Notes: generated by a model from the letters alone, not told the origin. Numbered from the stretch's first letter, positions 6,788-17,612 are shown. The stretch: 20,378 bases of DNA from Caldilineaceae bacterium (GCA_014879855.1 JACSRH010000207.1:1-20378), one strand, 5' to 3'. Numbers and translations are program-made.

Positions 6788-6822
6788 CCTAGCTGAAATT
6801 GGAGCCCCCATGATACCATAGA

Positions 6823-7770
6823 ATGATGTTTCATTTCAGACGATCGTTGCAGGGAGTGGCGTCGTCAGCGCAACTGGCGCCTGGGTGGGAATGGTACGCT
6901 GCAGCGTTGGTCGCTCACACAGGCTGGGGCATCTATCCGGTCCTCGGCCGCTATCTGCAAACCGTGAGCGGACTGCCAAGCATGTCGGTGCTGGTGGTGG
7001 GTGGCCTGCCAATGACTGTCTGGTTGTTGTTTGTTATTCTGCCGCGCCAGGGCTGGCGCATTTATGCCACGCCGGTCTTGTGGCTGTTTGGCGTGGTCAC
7101 CGTGCTGCGTTCGATCACGAACATCCTTTCGCAGCGCTACACGTTGGCGCTCTACGTACAGTTGATCGGGTTGCTGACGCCCTTTCTGGTCGTTTTATTG
7201 AGTCGAATTGTCCTCAATGAGCGCGCGCCGCGTCTTACCATACCCGCCATTCTCCTCTCTACGGCGGGCGCGCTGCTGATGATGAGCGAAATCAGCACTG
7301 CTGGATTCACTATTGCGTTGACTCAAAGTGATTGGCTGGGGATCGCACTGGCGTTGATCAGTAGTTTATTTCTGGCAATGTACATGATCCTGGTGAGGCG
7401 CACGACCCACGCGCATGTGTCAGGAGGCGCGGTGCTGGCTTTCCAAACGGTGCTGATCCAGCTCAGCGCGCTGTGCGTCAGCGTGGCCTGGGGAGAGGAT
7501 TGGGGGCGCTGGCTTGTGATTCGGACGCAGGATTGGGCTGTATTTGCAGCGTACACCTTGCTGGTGGTGGTGGTTGCAAATGGTTTGCAGATTGCCGCCA
7601 TCCGCCGGCTGGGCGCACCGATGGTCAGCAGTTTGATGGGCTGGCGGTTGGTGGCGACGCTTAGCGCAGGGATGTTGTTGCTGGATGAACAATTAACATC
7701 GCCCTTGCAGATAGTTGGCATGATGCTGGTGTTAAGCACGATCTCCTGGTATTTATCTCAACAACGTTGA
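6823..7770 (+). CDS. DMT-superfamily (EamA-type) transporter
   Basis: This 315-residue, highly hydrophobic protein has about ten predicted membrane helices in two repeats. This is the layout of EamA-domain drug/metabolite transporters, which move amino acids, metabolites or nucleotide sugars. The first repeat runs from about 22 to 155 (from WYAAALVAHTGWGIYPVLGR to IPAILLSTAGALLMM). The second runs from about 168 to 312 and ends in SAGMLLLDEQLTSPLQIVG-like EamA sequence. The N-terminal 20 residues are polar and basic, as expected for a cytoplasmic end. Two adjacent ATGs (6823, 6826) are possible starts; no strong Shine-Dalgarno sequence is close, the nearest being GGAG at about 6801. The substrate cannot be assigned. 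The gene is divergent from dhaK and followed by a promoter and an intrinsic terminator. Confidence 0.85.
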   Translation: MMFHFRRSLQGVASSAQLAPGWEWYAAALVAHTGWGIYPVLGRYLQTVSGLPSMSVLVVGGLPMTVWLLFVILPRQGWRIYATPVLWLFGVVTVLRSITNILSQRYTLALYVQLIGLLTPFLVVLLSRIVLNERAPRLTIPAILLSTAGALLMMSEISTAGFTIALTQSDWLGIALALISSLFLAMYMILVRRTTHAHVSGGAVLAFQTVLIQLSALCVSVAWGEDWGRWLVIRTQDWAVFAAYTLLVVVVANGLQIAAIRRLGAPMVSSLMGWRLVATLSAGMLLLDEQLTSPLQIVGMMLVLSTISWYLSQQR

Positions 7771-7815
7771 TCATGCTTTTGCAAATCATTGTGTAAAATT
7801 ATCTTAATTTGGGTA

Positions 7816-7844
7816 TTGAATCTGTCTGACAACCCTGCTATAAT
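7816..7844 (+). promoter_or_regulatory. Sigma70-type promoter
   Basis: TTGAAT (7816-7821) and a consensus TATAAT (7839-7844) are separated by exactly 17 bases, in an AT-rich gap. Transcription should start near 7850, just before the terminator at 7865-7895 and about 155 bases before the methyltransferase start. Confidence 0.7.
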
Positions 7845-7864
7845 CCTCATCATTGATTGTGCAA

Positions 7865-7895
7865 AGTGGGAGAGATCAACTCCCACTCTTTTTTT
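7865..7895 (+). terminator. Intrinsic terminator between transporter and methyltransferase
   Basis: AGTGGGAG (7865-7872) pairs perfectly with CTCCCACT (7880-7887) across a 7-base loop, followed by a run of seven T (7889-7895). It is placed to end the transporter transcript. It also lies within about 45 bases of the start expected from the promoter at 7816-7844, so it could instead attenuate the methyltransferase transcript. Confidence 0.85.
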
Positions 7896-7926
7896 ATACG
7901 GCTTCCTTAGCAGACGCTGGTCGACA

Positions 7927-7942
7927 TGTTTCACGTGAAACA
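7927..7942. promoter_or_regulatory. parS site (ParB binding), copy 1
   Basis: TGTTTCACGTGAAACA is a perfect 16-bp palindrome identical to the widely conserved chromosomal parS consensus bound by ParB/Spo0J. It lies in the leader of the methyltransferase gene. A second identical site is present 2.5 kb away, after rpoD. parS sites usually cluster near the replication origin. Confidence 0.93.
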
Positions 7943-8004
7943 ATGTGGAATATAGTTCAAGTGCACAGCGAATCCATAGTAAGCATATCCATAGGACGGG
8001 ATTT

Positions 8005-8943
8005 GTGACAGGTTCTGTCCAGCCGCAAAAGAGCGTAGACATCCCGGTGATTGACTACGAGGGTAGCCAATACCGGGCTGATTTTTGGGGTGGTCAAGGG
8101 CGTCAGTACGAAGATGCCGCCGAGCGCATCGCAATCGAACGCATGTTGCCCGCCAACGGTGGCCGCATCGCTGAGATTGGCGCTGGCTTTGGGCGTCTGG
8201 CTGAGCTGTATGAGGGATACGAGCAGATCGTATTATTCGATTACAGCCGCAGTCTGCTTCAGGATGCGGCGCGCGAACGGGGAAGCGATGGCCGCTTCGT
8301 TTTTGTGGCAGGCAATCTTTATTCGTTGCCGCTGGCAAGCGGTATTCTAGACTCGCTGGTCATGGTGCGCGTGATGCATCATCTGGCGGATGTACCTGCG
8401 GCACTGCAGCAATTACGCCGCACGCTGCACCGTCATAGCGTCGGTGTGATCGAATTTGCGAACAAGCGCAATTTGAAAGCGCTGGCGCGTTGGGCGTTAG
8501 GTCGCCAGTCCTGGTCGCCGCTCGATCACGAACCGATTGAATTTGTGCGGCTGAACTACGATTTCCACCCAGCGTGGATGGAAAAGCAGATGCAGGCGGC
8601 TGGGTTGCGCGTGAAGCAGCGTTACGCTGTATCAAATTTCCGCCTGGGCGCGTTCAAAAACCGTATTGATGCAGCGTTTCTGGCCGGCGTTGATAGCTGG
8701 TTGTTTGCGCCTGGGGGAACGTTTCCTTTGGCGCCAAGCGTTTTTTTGAAGGTTGACGCACCGGCGGCGGGCCAGCGGACTTTGATAGAGCCAGGGCCTG
8801 GGTCAGTTGCACAACTTTTGCGATGTCCAATTTGTGGTGCAGAGCCATTAAAGCAATACGCCGAGGATCGCGTAGCGTGCGGTGAGTGTAACAGTGCATT
8901 TGCACGGCGTCAGGGCGTATGGGATTTGAAGGAAGTTATCTGA
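8005..8943 (+). CDS. SAM-dependent methyltransferase with C-terminal Trm112-like zinc finger
   Basis: This 312-residue class I methyltransferase has SAM motif I IAEIGAGFGRL (55-65), an acidic D79 after strand 2 (IVLFDYS), and a motif IV-like segment SLVMVRVMHHL (118-128), typical of the Methyltransf_11 group. The C-terminus (about 270-312) holds four cysteines, C274-x2-C277 and C292-x2-C295, in LLRCPICGAEPL and ACGECNSAF. These fit a Trm112-like zinc ribbon ending VWDLKE. The GTG at 8005 is favoured because AGGACGGG lies just upstream; an in-frame GTG at 7945 would start three bases after the parS palindrome and lacks a ribosome site. Substrate unknown: lipid, quinone, sugar and tRNA-related targets all remain possible. 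It lies between the two parS sites with rpoD. Confidence 0.83.
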   Translation: MTGSVQPQKSVDIPVIDYEGSQYRADFWGGQGRQYEDAAERIAIERMLPANGGRIAEIGAGFGRLAELYEGYEQIVLFDYSRSLLQDAARERGSDGRFVFVAGNLYSLPLASGILDSLVMVRVMHHLADVPAALQQLRRTLHRHSVGVIEFANKRNLKALARWALGRQSWSPLDHEPIEFVRLNYDFHPAWMEKQMQAAGLRVKQRYAVSNFRLGAFKNRIDAAFLAGVDSWLFAPGGTFPLAPSVFLKVDAPAAGQRTLIEPGPGSVAQLLRCPICGAEPLKQYAEDRVACGECNSAFARRQGVWDLKEVI

Positions 8944-9002
8944 AGGCTCTGTTGTGTCGGCGCTCTGATCTATTGGGGTCATGACCAAGCCAGAGGTTTT
9001 GC

Positions 9003-9032
9003 TTGCAGTGTGTATTTTGTAGCAATTATTAT
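9003..9032 (+). promoter_or_regulatory. Candidate promoter of rpoD
   Basis: TTGCAG (9003-9008) and TATTAT (9027-9032) are 18 bases apart in an AT-rich spacer, with rpoD starting 77 bases further on. A near-palindrome GCATGCTATT-TG-AATAGTATGT (9054-9075) lies between this promoter and the gene and may be an operator. Confidence 0.45.
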
Positions 9033-9108
9033 AGATTAGGTTTCAATTGTGTTGCATGCTATTTGAATAGTATGTGCTCAATTGGGTATTTGAGTAAGGA
9101 GATTACTC

Positions 9109-10425
<1,317 letters not shown>

Positions 10426-10445
10426 AGTGCATCCTTCGACAAGCA

Positions 10446-10461
10446 TGTTTCACGTGAAACA
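10446..10461. promoter_or_regulatory. parS site (ParB binding), copy 2
   Basis: TGTTTCACGTGAAACA is repeated exactly here, and with one more base on each side (10445-10462) the palindrome is 18 bp long. It sits between the rpoD stop codon and the rpoD terminator, only two bases from the hairpin. Identity to copy 1 at 7927-7942 makes coincidence very unlikely. Confidence 0.94.
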
Positions 10462-10463
10462 TC

Positions 10464-10510
10464 AAGCCCTGAAGCCACAACGGCTTCAGGGCTTTGTTTT
10501 GCTGTTTTGA
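10464..10510 (+). terminator. Intrinsic terminator of rpoD
   Basis: AAGCCCTGAAGCC (10464-10476) pairs perfectly with GGCTTCAGGGCTT (10482-10494) across a 5-base loop and is followed by a T-rich tail (TTGTTTTGCTGTTTT). It is a textbook intrinsic terminator 38 bases after the rpoD stop. Confidence 0.93.
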
Positions 10511-10548
10511 GGACTTCTAAATCTGTTCTCTACCCTCTCCTCCTTTTA

Positions 10549-10572
10549 ACGCATTCCTTTCAACGCATTCCT
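10549..10572. repeat. Short direct repeat AACGCATTCCT (2 copies)
   Basis: AACGCATTCCT occurs at 10549-10559 and 10562-10572, a 13-base period, in the spacer between the rpoD terminator and the secreted PLD gene. The rest of this 176-base spacer shows no RNA gene. A regulatory role is only a possibility. Confidence 0.35.
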
Positions 10573-10686
10573 CGCAACTCTCATGCTGCTGACAGGAAAC
10601 AAACTAAACAATCGACCGATCTTTGGCCACAAAGCGTCAGGTAGACTATGGATTCAAATCCTTGACATGTATTCTGGGAGGTCCTC

Positions 10687-12636
10687 ATGCCTTCACACTG
10701 CCAACGTTGCCTGGCGCCAGTCATGCCCTGTTTGCTCCTCCTGGTGCTTTGTGCGGCGGTGCTCGCTCCCTCTTCATCCATGATTGCACAAGGAGACTTG
10801 CCGGCCCCACCATCAGCTTCGGTCTATTTGCCGACAATATTCGGTGTGCCGCCCCCCAAAGTGCTGATTGCAGCAGCTTACATTGATAGCTCGCTCAGTT
10901 ATGAACCTGACGAAGCCATTTTGTTGTGGAACACCGGTCTGAGCGCGCAGCCGCTTGCCGGGTGGTCATTGCGTGCAGGGACAAAACAGGCGATATTCCC
11001 GATGACGACGACGCTGACGCTGGCGCCCGGCGCTCGCATCTGGTGCACGGCCAATACGGGCAGCTTTCGTCATTCGTTTGGCCTGGAGGCAAGCTGTGGC
11101 TGGATGAGTGTAGACGAAAATGCATTGCAATTGTCAGGAGCGTTGACGCTGGTCAATACAGGCGGTGCGATCTCGTTAATCGATGCAGACCAGAATGCGG
11201 TCGATGTGTTGCTTTATGGACAGACCACACAGCAGCCGACCGGCTGGCAGGGCGCGCCAGCCGTGTTGTATACGCGCGGATTGGCGACAAGCGCCGGCCA
11301 GGTCTGGCAACGCAAGCTTGACCCAATAAGCGGGTTGCCGCTCGACAGCGACACGGCGCAGGACTGGGCCGGTGATCTGAATGATGGCTTGTGGGGACGG
11401 CGCATTCGGCAGCCGGGCTGGGGAGGGTGGGATCGAGCCGACGGCCTGTGGCCGCGGACAGGCGTTGCATCAGGCGTCTGGTCAGTGGCGGTCGGCCCAG
11501 AAGGGTTGTACACGCCAATGTCCACTTTGTTGAGTGGGGCGGTGCATTCGCTTGACCTGAGCCTTTACACCTTCGAGCATCCTTCATTGGCTCTGTTAGT
11601 GGCGGACGCGGCCCGGCGCGGCGTGCAGGTGCGCCTGTTACTCGACGGTGCGCCGCCGGGCGGTATTTCCCAGCAACAGAAATGGTGCGTCACGCGCATT
11701 GCCGAGGCCGGTGGCGAGGTGCGATATCTGGCCGTCAGCGACGACGCCCCGCACGGAACTAAACGGCGTTTTCGCTTCACGCACGCCAAATATGGCATCG
11801 TCGATGGGCGCAGCGTTTTTGTGGGTACGGAGAATCTGACCTTCGATGCCATGCCGGAGCCAAGCTCCCTGCCGGTGGGTGGTCGCCGCGGTTTTTATCT
11901 CTTCACCGATGCTGCCGCGGTGGTGGCGACATTGCAAAATCTTTTTGCGACGGATTGGCGACCGACGGTTTTTTACGACATGCACCCCTATGAAGCTGCT
12001 GATGCCAAATATGGCGCACCGCCAGTTGATTTTGTCTTGCCCGCGCCCACTATCTACAGCGTGGCTGAGGCGCCATTTAGTGCATTGATCCACGCGGTTG
12101 GGAGCGCCGAGTATGCGGTGATCAGCGCGCCGGAAAATGCAGCGCGTCCCGATGCTGGCCTCCAGGCATTACTTGCCGCGGCTGGCCCAGGCGATGAGAT
12201 CGCGTTGATGCAAATGTACGAGGATAAGTACTATGGCGAAACGTCGAGTAATCCCATTGCCGACCCCAATCCACGCCTGGAGGCAGCTATCGGCGCGGCG
12301 CGGCGCGGTGCGCGCGTCCGTCTGCTGCTCGACAGCTATTTCGATGACCCAAACGAGCTGCGCAGCAACCAGGCGACGGTGGAGTATGTGCGCGCTATTG
12401 CTGCTGGCGAAGGGCTGGATCTCGACGCACGCACCGGCAATCCTTCGGCCGGCGGCATCCATGCCAAATTGGTGCTTGTGCGGATAGGAGATCGACATTG
12501 GGCCGCGGTGGGTAGCTTGAATGGCGGCGAGACCAGCCACAAACTCAATCGCGAAGTCGTGTTGATGGTTGAGCAGCAGGAGATTTACACGCGGTTGTAC
12601 AGCGTCTTCGAGCATGACTGGCGCATCAGCCAGTAG
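10687..12636 (+). CDS. Secreted protein with lamin-tail-like region and two phospholipase D domains
   Basis: This 649-residue protein opens with a Sec-type signal peptide (hydrophobic core about 14-28, LLLLVLCAAVLAP), so export is expected; the LVLC sequence is not a good lipobox. Residues about 57-180 (AYIDSSLSYEPDEAILLWNT ... GWSL ... GGAISLID) resemble a lamin-tail (LTD) beta-sandwich. Two PLD-like halves follow. The first, about 268-430, has H366-x-K368-x4-D373 followed by GTEN. The second, about 465-645, has H592-x-K594 followed by AVGSLNGGE, but the position expected for the motif aspartate is R599, with D602 three residues later. PLD-superfamily enzymes hydrolyse or transfer phosphodiesters of lipids or nucleic acids. 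The substrate is unknown: a surface nuclease or a lipid-acting enzyme are both open. GGGAGG precedes the ATG. A strong hairpin follows the stop. Confidence 0.85.
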   Translation: MPSHCQRCLAPVMPCLLLLVLCAAVLAPSSSMIAQGDLPAPPSASVYLPTIFGVPPPKVLIAAAYIDSSLSYEPDEAILLWNTGLSAQPLAGWSLRAGTKQAIFPMTTTLTLAPGARIWCTANTGSFRHSFGLEASCGWMSVDENALQLSGALTLVNTGGAISLIDADQNAVDVLLYGQTTQQPTGWQGAPAVLYTRGLATSAGQVWQRKLDPISGLPLDSDTAQDWAGDLNDGLWGRRIRQPGWGGWDRADGLWPRTGVASGVWSVAVGPEGLYTPMSTLLSGAVHSLDLSLYTFEHPSLALLVADAARRGVQVRLLLDGAPPGGISQQQKWCVTRIAEAGGEVRYLAVSDDAPHGTKRRFRFTHAKYGIVDGRSVFVGTENLTFDAMPEPSSLPVGGRRGFYLFTDAAAVVATLQNLFATDWRPTVFYDMHPYEAADAKYGAPPVDFVLPAPTIYSVAEAPFSALIHAVGSAEYAVISAPENAARPDAGLQALLAAAGPGDEIALMQMYEDKYYGETSSNPIADPNPRLEAAIGAARRGARVRLLLDSYFDDPNELRSNQATVEYVRAIAAGEGLDLDARTGNPSAGGIHAKLVLVRIGDRHWAAVGSLNGGETSHKLNREVVLMVEQQEIYTRLYSVFEHDWRISQ

Positions 12637-12648
12637 CACAGGCTATCA

Positions 12649-12684
12649 CTGGTGACAGTCGCCGCCAAAGGCGACTGTCACCAG
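12649..12684. terminator. Bidirectional hairpin between the PLD gene and malate synthase
   Basis: CTGGTGACAGTCGCC (12649-12663) and GGCGACTGTCACCAG (12670-12684) form a perfect 15-bp stem with a 6-base loop. It lies in the 59-base gap between two convergent genes. There is no T-tract, so this is assigned from position and stem strength. Confidence 0.7.
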
Positions 12685-12695
12685 CATCAAATGGG

Positions 12696-14279
12696 TCAAT
12701 CCAGATAGTCGTACGCAATCAACGTCAAGAATTCGATGAAGGCGTCGCTCAGGCAGAGCTTGTCCAGGATCTCCGCGGCGTCTGCGTAGCGCTCGGCTGT
12801 GGCGCCGCCTAGTTTTGCGAGTTCTTCATCTCGCATCTGCTCGTAAAGTTCGCGGGTTACGGCGCGACCGTCGTCGAGCGCGGCGCTGTGATGAAGCCAC
12901 TGCCAGATCTGCGACCGGGAGATCTCGGCCGTGGCCGCATCCTCCATCAGGTTGTTGATGGCTGCGGCGCCGTTGCCAAGCAGCCAGGCATTCATGTACT
13001 GCAGCGCCACGCTGATGTTGAGGCGCAGCCCAGCCTCTGTAATTGTGCCGCCGGGCACCTCGATGTTCGTGATTTCGCTATCAGCTACGTGCACATCCTC
13101 ACGCATACGCCCCTTCTGATTTGGCTGCTGGCCCAAATAGTCGTTTGCCACATCCAATACAGGCGGCACCAGGTCGGGGTGTGCGACCCAGGTGCCATCG
13201 CAGCCGTCGCCAAACTCGCGTAGCTTGTCTTCACGCACTTTGCGCAGCGCGTTCTCGGTGACCTCTGGGTCGCGGCGGTTGGGGATGAAGGCTGCCATGC
13301 CTCCGATGGCGTGGGCGCCGCGCTTGTGGCAGGTGCGCACCAGACGTTCGGTGTAGGCGCGCATAAAGGGCACGGTCATCGTCACCTGTGCGCGGTCGGG
13401 CAAAATCTGCTGCTCGTTCTTGGCGAATTTTTTGATGACGCTGAAAATATAGTCCCAACGCCCAGCGTTCAGCCCGGCGGCATGGTCGCGAATTTCGTAC
13501 AGGATCTCTTCCATCTCCAGCGCGCCAAGGATCGTCTCGATGAGCACTGTGGCGCGGATGGAACCGCGTGGAACATGCAGCGCATCTTGCGCTGCAACAA
13601 AGACCTCGTTCCACAGGCGCGCTTCTAGATGGCTCTCCAGTTTAGGAAGATAGAAGTACGGGCCGCTGCCACGGTCAAGCAGTTCCTGCGCGTTGCGGAA
13701 CATGTATAACCCGAAATCGAAAAGGCTGCCCGAAATGGGTTCGCCATCCACCAAGACATGCTTTTCAACCAAGTGCCAGCCACGGGGGCGGATCAGCAGC
13801 GTGGCGACGGTTTCATTGAGCGTGTAGCGTTTGCCGTCCGGGTTCTCGAAAGCAATCACACCACGTACGGCGTCGCTGCAATTGATCTGCCCCTGGATTA
13901 CATTGTCCCAAGTTGGCGAAAGCGCGTCTTCGAAATCGGCCATAAAAACCTTGGCGCCGGAGTTGAGCGCATTGATCATCATCTTGCGTTCGGTGGGGCC
14001 AGTGATTTCGACGCGTCGATCATTCAGATCGGCCGGCGCCCGCGCCACCTGCCATTCTGCGCCACGGATCGCTTCGGTCTCAGGCAGAAAACCGGGTAAA
14101 TCACCCGCGTCGAAGCGCTCCTGCCGTGCTTTGCGCATCGCAAGCAATTCGACGCGCCGCGGATTAAACTGGCGATGTAGCATCGCTACGAAAGCAAGCG
14201 CATCGGGCGTGAGGACTTCGGGCGCCGCAGGCGAGATAGGGCCAACGATTTTCACGCCGGCCGGCGTCGTTTGGGTCAT
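12696..14279 (-). CDS. aceB: Malate synthase A
   Basis: This 527-residue protein matches malate synthase A, which condenses glyoxylate with acetyl-CoA to malate in the glyoxylate shunt. Length agrees with the family (about 530). Catalytic features are intact: the arginine in LLIRPRGWHLVEKH (R165/R167), E249 in VLIETI and D277 in RWDYIFS for Mg binding, the GPYFYLPKLESHLEAR segment (206-221), and D449 as probable general base in MEDAATAEISRSQIWQW. AGGAG precedes the ATG. Isocitrate lyase is not in the window. The gene could still serve the shunt with a distant aceA, or the disposal of glyoxylate from other routes. Acetyl-CoA synthetase, encoded about 1.4 kb away on the same strand, would supply a substrate, although a regulatory-type gene lies between them. 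Confidence 0.95.
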   Translation of the reverse strand: MTQTTPAGVKIVGPISPAAPEVLTPDALAFVAMLHRQFNPRRVELLAMRKARQERFDAGDLPGFLPETEAIRGAEWQVARAPADLNDRRVEITGPTERKMMINALNSGAKVFMADFEDALSPTWDNVIQGQINCSDAVRGVIAFENPDGKRYTLNETVATLLIRPRGWHLVEKHVLVDGEPISGSLFDFGLYMFRNAQELLDRGSGPYFYLPKLESHLEARLWNEVFVAAQDALHVPRGSIRATVLIETILGALEMEEILYEIRDHAAGLNAGRWDYIFSVIKKFAKNEQQILPDRAQVTMTVPFMRAYTERLVRTCHKRGAHAIGGMAAFIPNRRDPEVTENALRKVREDKLREFGDGCDGTWVAHPDLVPPVLDVANDYLGQQPNQKGRMREDVHVADSEITNIEVPGGTITEAGLRLNISVALQYMNAWLLGNGAAAINNLMEDAATAEISRSQIWQWLHHSAALDDGRAVTRELYEQMRDEELAKLGGATAERYADAAEILDKLCLSDAFIEFLTLIAYDYLD

Positions 14280-14404
14280 TGGTTTACTCCTGTCTATAGT
14301 CTAGGTTGCTATCCGAAAATGAAGTGAGGTCGTATGCAGCAGCGTAGCAAGCGCATGTTTTGTGGCGATTCAGGTTCTGTGCCGCCGCTGTTATATAGGG
14401 AGCG

Positions 14405-15550
14405 TTACATGCGGAGCGGCGTCACTCTTCCCGCCTGAATTTTTTCAATAACTTCTTGAACCTGTTCGACGAAAGTGTGGTTGGGTTGGAAGGCAATGAT
14501 CGGCGAACCATATTGAACGGCGGCGCTGAGCGCCTCAGCGGCGGGAGGAAGCAGCGCGGTGAGGGTCCTGCCTAGTCGCCCCTCAATTTCGCGCAGCGAG
14601 AGTTGCAAGACGCCTTGCCGGTTGATGGCAACCACGCGCACGGGCAGTGTGCTGCCATAGGCGCTAAGCTGAGACAGACGTTGTACAGCGGCGGCCACAC
14701 ATGAAATTTCTGGCTCCAAAACGACGATGATCTGATCGCTGCTCTTGAGGATGGCCTCCGTAGCTTCATCTGCGGCAGGGGGCAAATCGACAATGATGTA
14801 GTCCGCCAACGCATTTAATCGCGTCAGAATAGCTCCGCCATGGGCGGCGGTGAAAGACCCAAACTCAGCGGCTTTTTGTGGGCCGCACAGAACGCGAACG
14901 CCAAACGGCGTATCGAGCAGCAGGCGCACGACCGCCTGCTCGGTGATGGCAACCGCCTCCAGATCCCGCAAGTTCGCCAGAGAAGCGTCTGGTTTCAGGT
15001 TGAGTTGAACTGAAACCGTACCGAAATCGGGGCGAAATTCCAGTAAAATGACTTCCTTGCCGGACCGCGCAATTTGTGCGGCCAGGTTGATCGCCAATGC
15101 GGTGGCGCCCACCCCTCCCTTGGCCCCGATTATGCTGTAGACGCGCCCGCTTTTGGCCATTGTGTTTTGGCGCAATATCCGATGACGCTCCAGGAGCATC
15201 TCCACACGCGTCAACAACTCGCGTGGGTCGATGGGCTTGGTCAGGTACTCATCGGCGCCCGCCTTCAGCCCCATGATTTTTTCCTGCACCTGGCCAAGAC
15301 CACTCAACATAATCACTGGCAGTGTTGCCGTTGCCGCATCTTTGCGCAGTGCTATGCACACATCAAACCCATTGAGGATGGGCATCATGACATCCAGGAT
15401 GACCAGGTCGGGGCTTTCTGCGCGGATCATTTCAAGCGCTTGCTGTCCATTTGCAACCTGAATGATTTCGTGATGTTCCAGCTTGAGCGTATTGCTGATC
15501 AGCCGCTGTAGCATGACATCGTCGTCGGCCACCAGAATTTTTGCTGGCAT
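14405..15550 (-). CDS. Response regulator receiver fused to a MinD/ParA-type ATPase (CpaE/TadZ-like)
   Basis: Residues 1-125 form a receiver domain with the acidic pocket D10/D11, phospho-acceptor D53 in LVILDVMMP, S83 and K105 in YLTKPIDP. All sites needed for phosphorylation are intact. Residues about 135-375 are a SIMIBI-class ATPase with deviant Walker A GAKGGVGAT (142-150, signature K144) and a Walker B-like DYIIVDLPPAADE. This order is that of CpaE/TadZ proteins, which position type IV/Flp pilus machinery at the cell pole. In many of those the receiver is degenerate, whereas here it looks functional. No kinase or pilus gene is adjacent, so the partner is unknown; a role in polar localisation or membrane-associated signalling is inferred. 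An AAAGGA site precedes the ATG. Confidence 0.82.
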   Translation of the reverse strand: MPAKILVADDDVMLQRLISNTLKLEHHEIIQVANGQQALEMIRAESPDLVILDVMMPILNGFDVCIALRKDAATATLPVIMLSGLGQVQEKIMGLKAGADEYLTKPIDPRELLTRVEMLLERHRILRQNTMAKSGRVYSIIGAKGGVGATALAINLAAQIARSGKEVILLEFRPDFGTVSVQLNLKPDASLANLRDLEAVAITEQAVVRLLLDTPFGVRVLCGPQKAAEFGSFTAAHGGAILTRLNALADYIIVDLPPAADEATEAILKSSDQIIVVLEPEISCVAAAVQRLSQLSAYGSTLPVRVVAINRQGVLQLSLREIEGRLGRTLTALLPPAAEALSAAVQYGSPIIAFQPNHTFVEQVQEVIEKIQAGRVTPLRM

Positions 15551-15643
15551 TGCGTTATCCTTTTTGCGCTCTTAACAGGTTAAACGCGCAAGATATGTTT
15601 GCTGCTCGGCTGCATGGGCTTGCTGCGATGAGTGGTCGATTGT

Positions 15644-15685
15644 GAATGGTGAAGTAAGGAAAGCGAACGCCTTGCTTCACCATTC
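15644..15685 (-). terminator. Hairpin after acetyl-CoA synthetase
   Basis: GAATGGTGAAGTAAGG (15644-15659) and CCTTGCTTCACCATTC (15670-15685) pair along 16 positions with a single G-U type mismatch and a 10-base loop. It lies 14 bases beyond the acs stop codon and well ahead of the next minus-strand gene, as expected for an acs terminator. Confidence 0.7.
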
Positions 15686-15698
15686 ATACTTCAAACAA

Positions 15699-17612
<1,914 letters not shown>

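Noticed and set aside
7945..8004. N-terminal extension of the methyltransferase from GTG 7945
   Set aside because: It would begin just after the parS palindrome with no ribosome site, while GTG 8005 has AGGACGGG directly upstream and starts closer to the conserved domain.
10648..10670. GGATTCAAATCC resembling a tRNA T-arm
   Set aside because: No acceptor stem, D-arm or anticodon arm can be placed at the required distances upstream, so it is not a tRNA gene.
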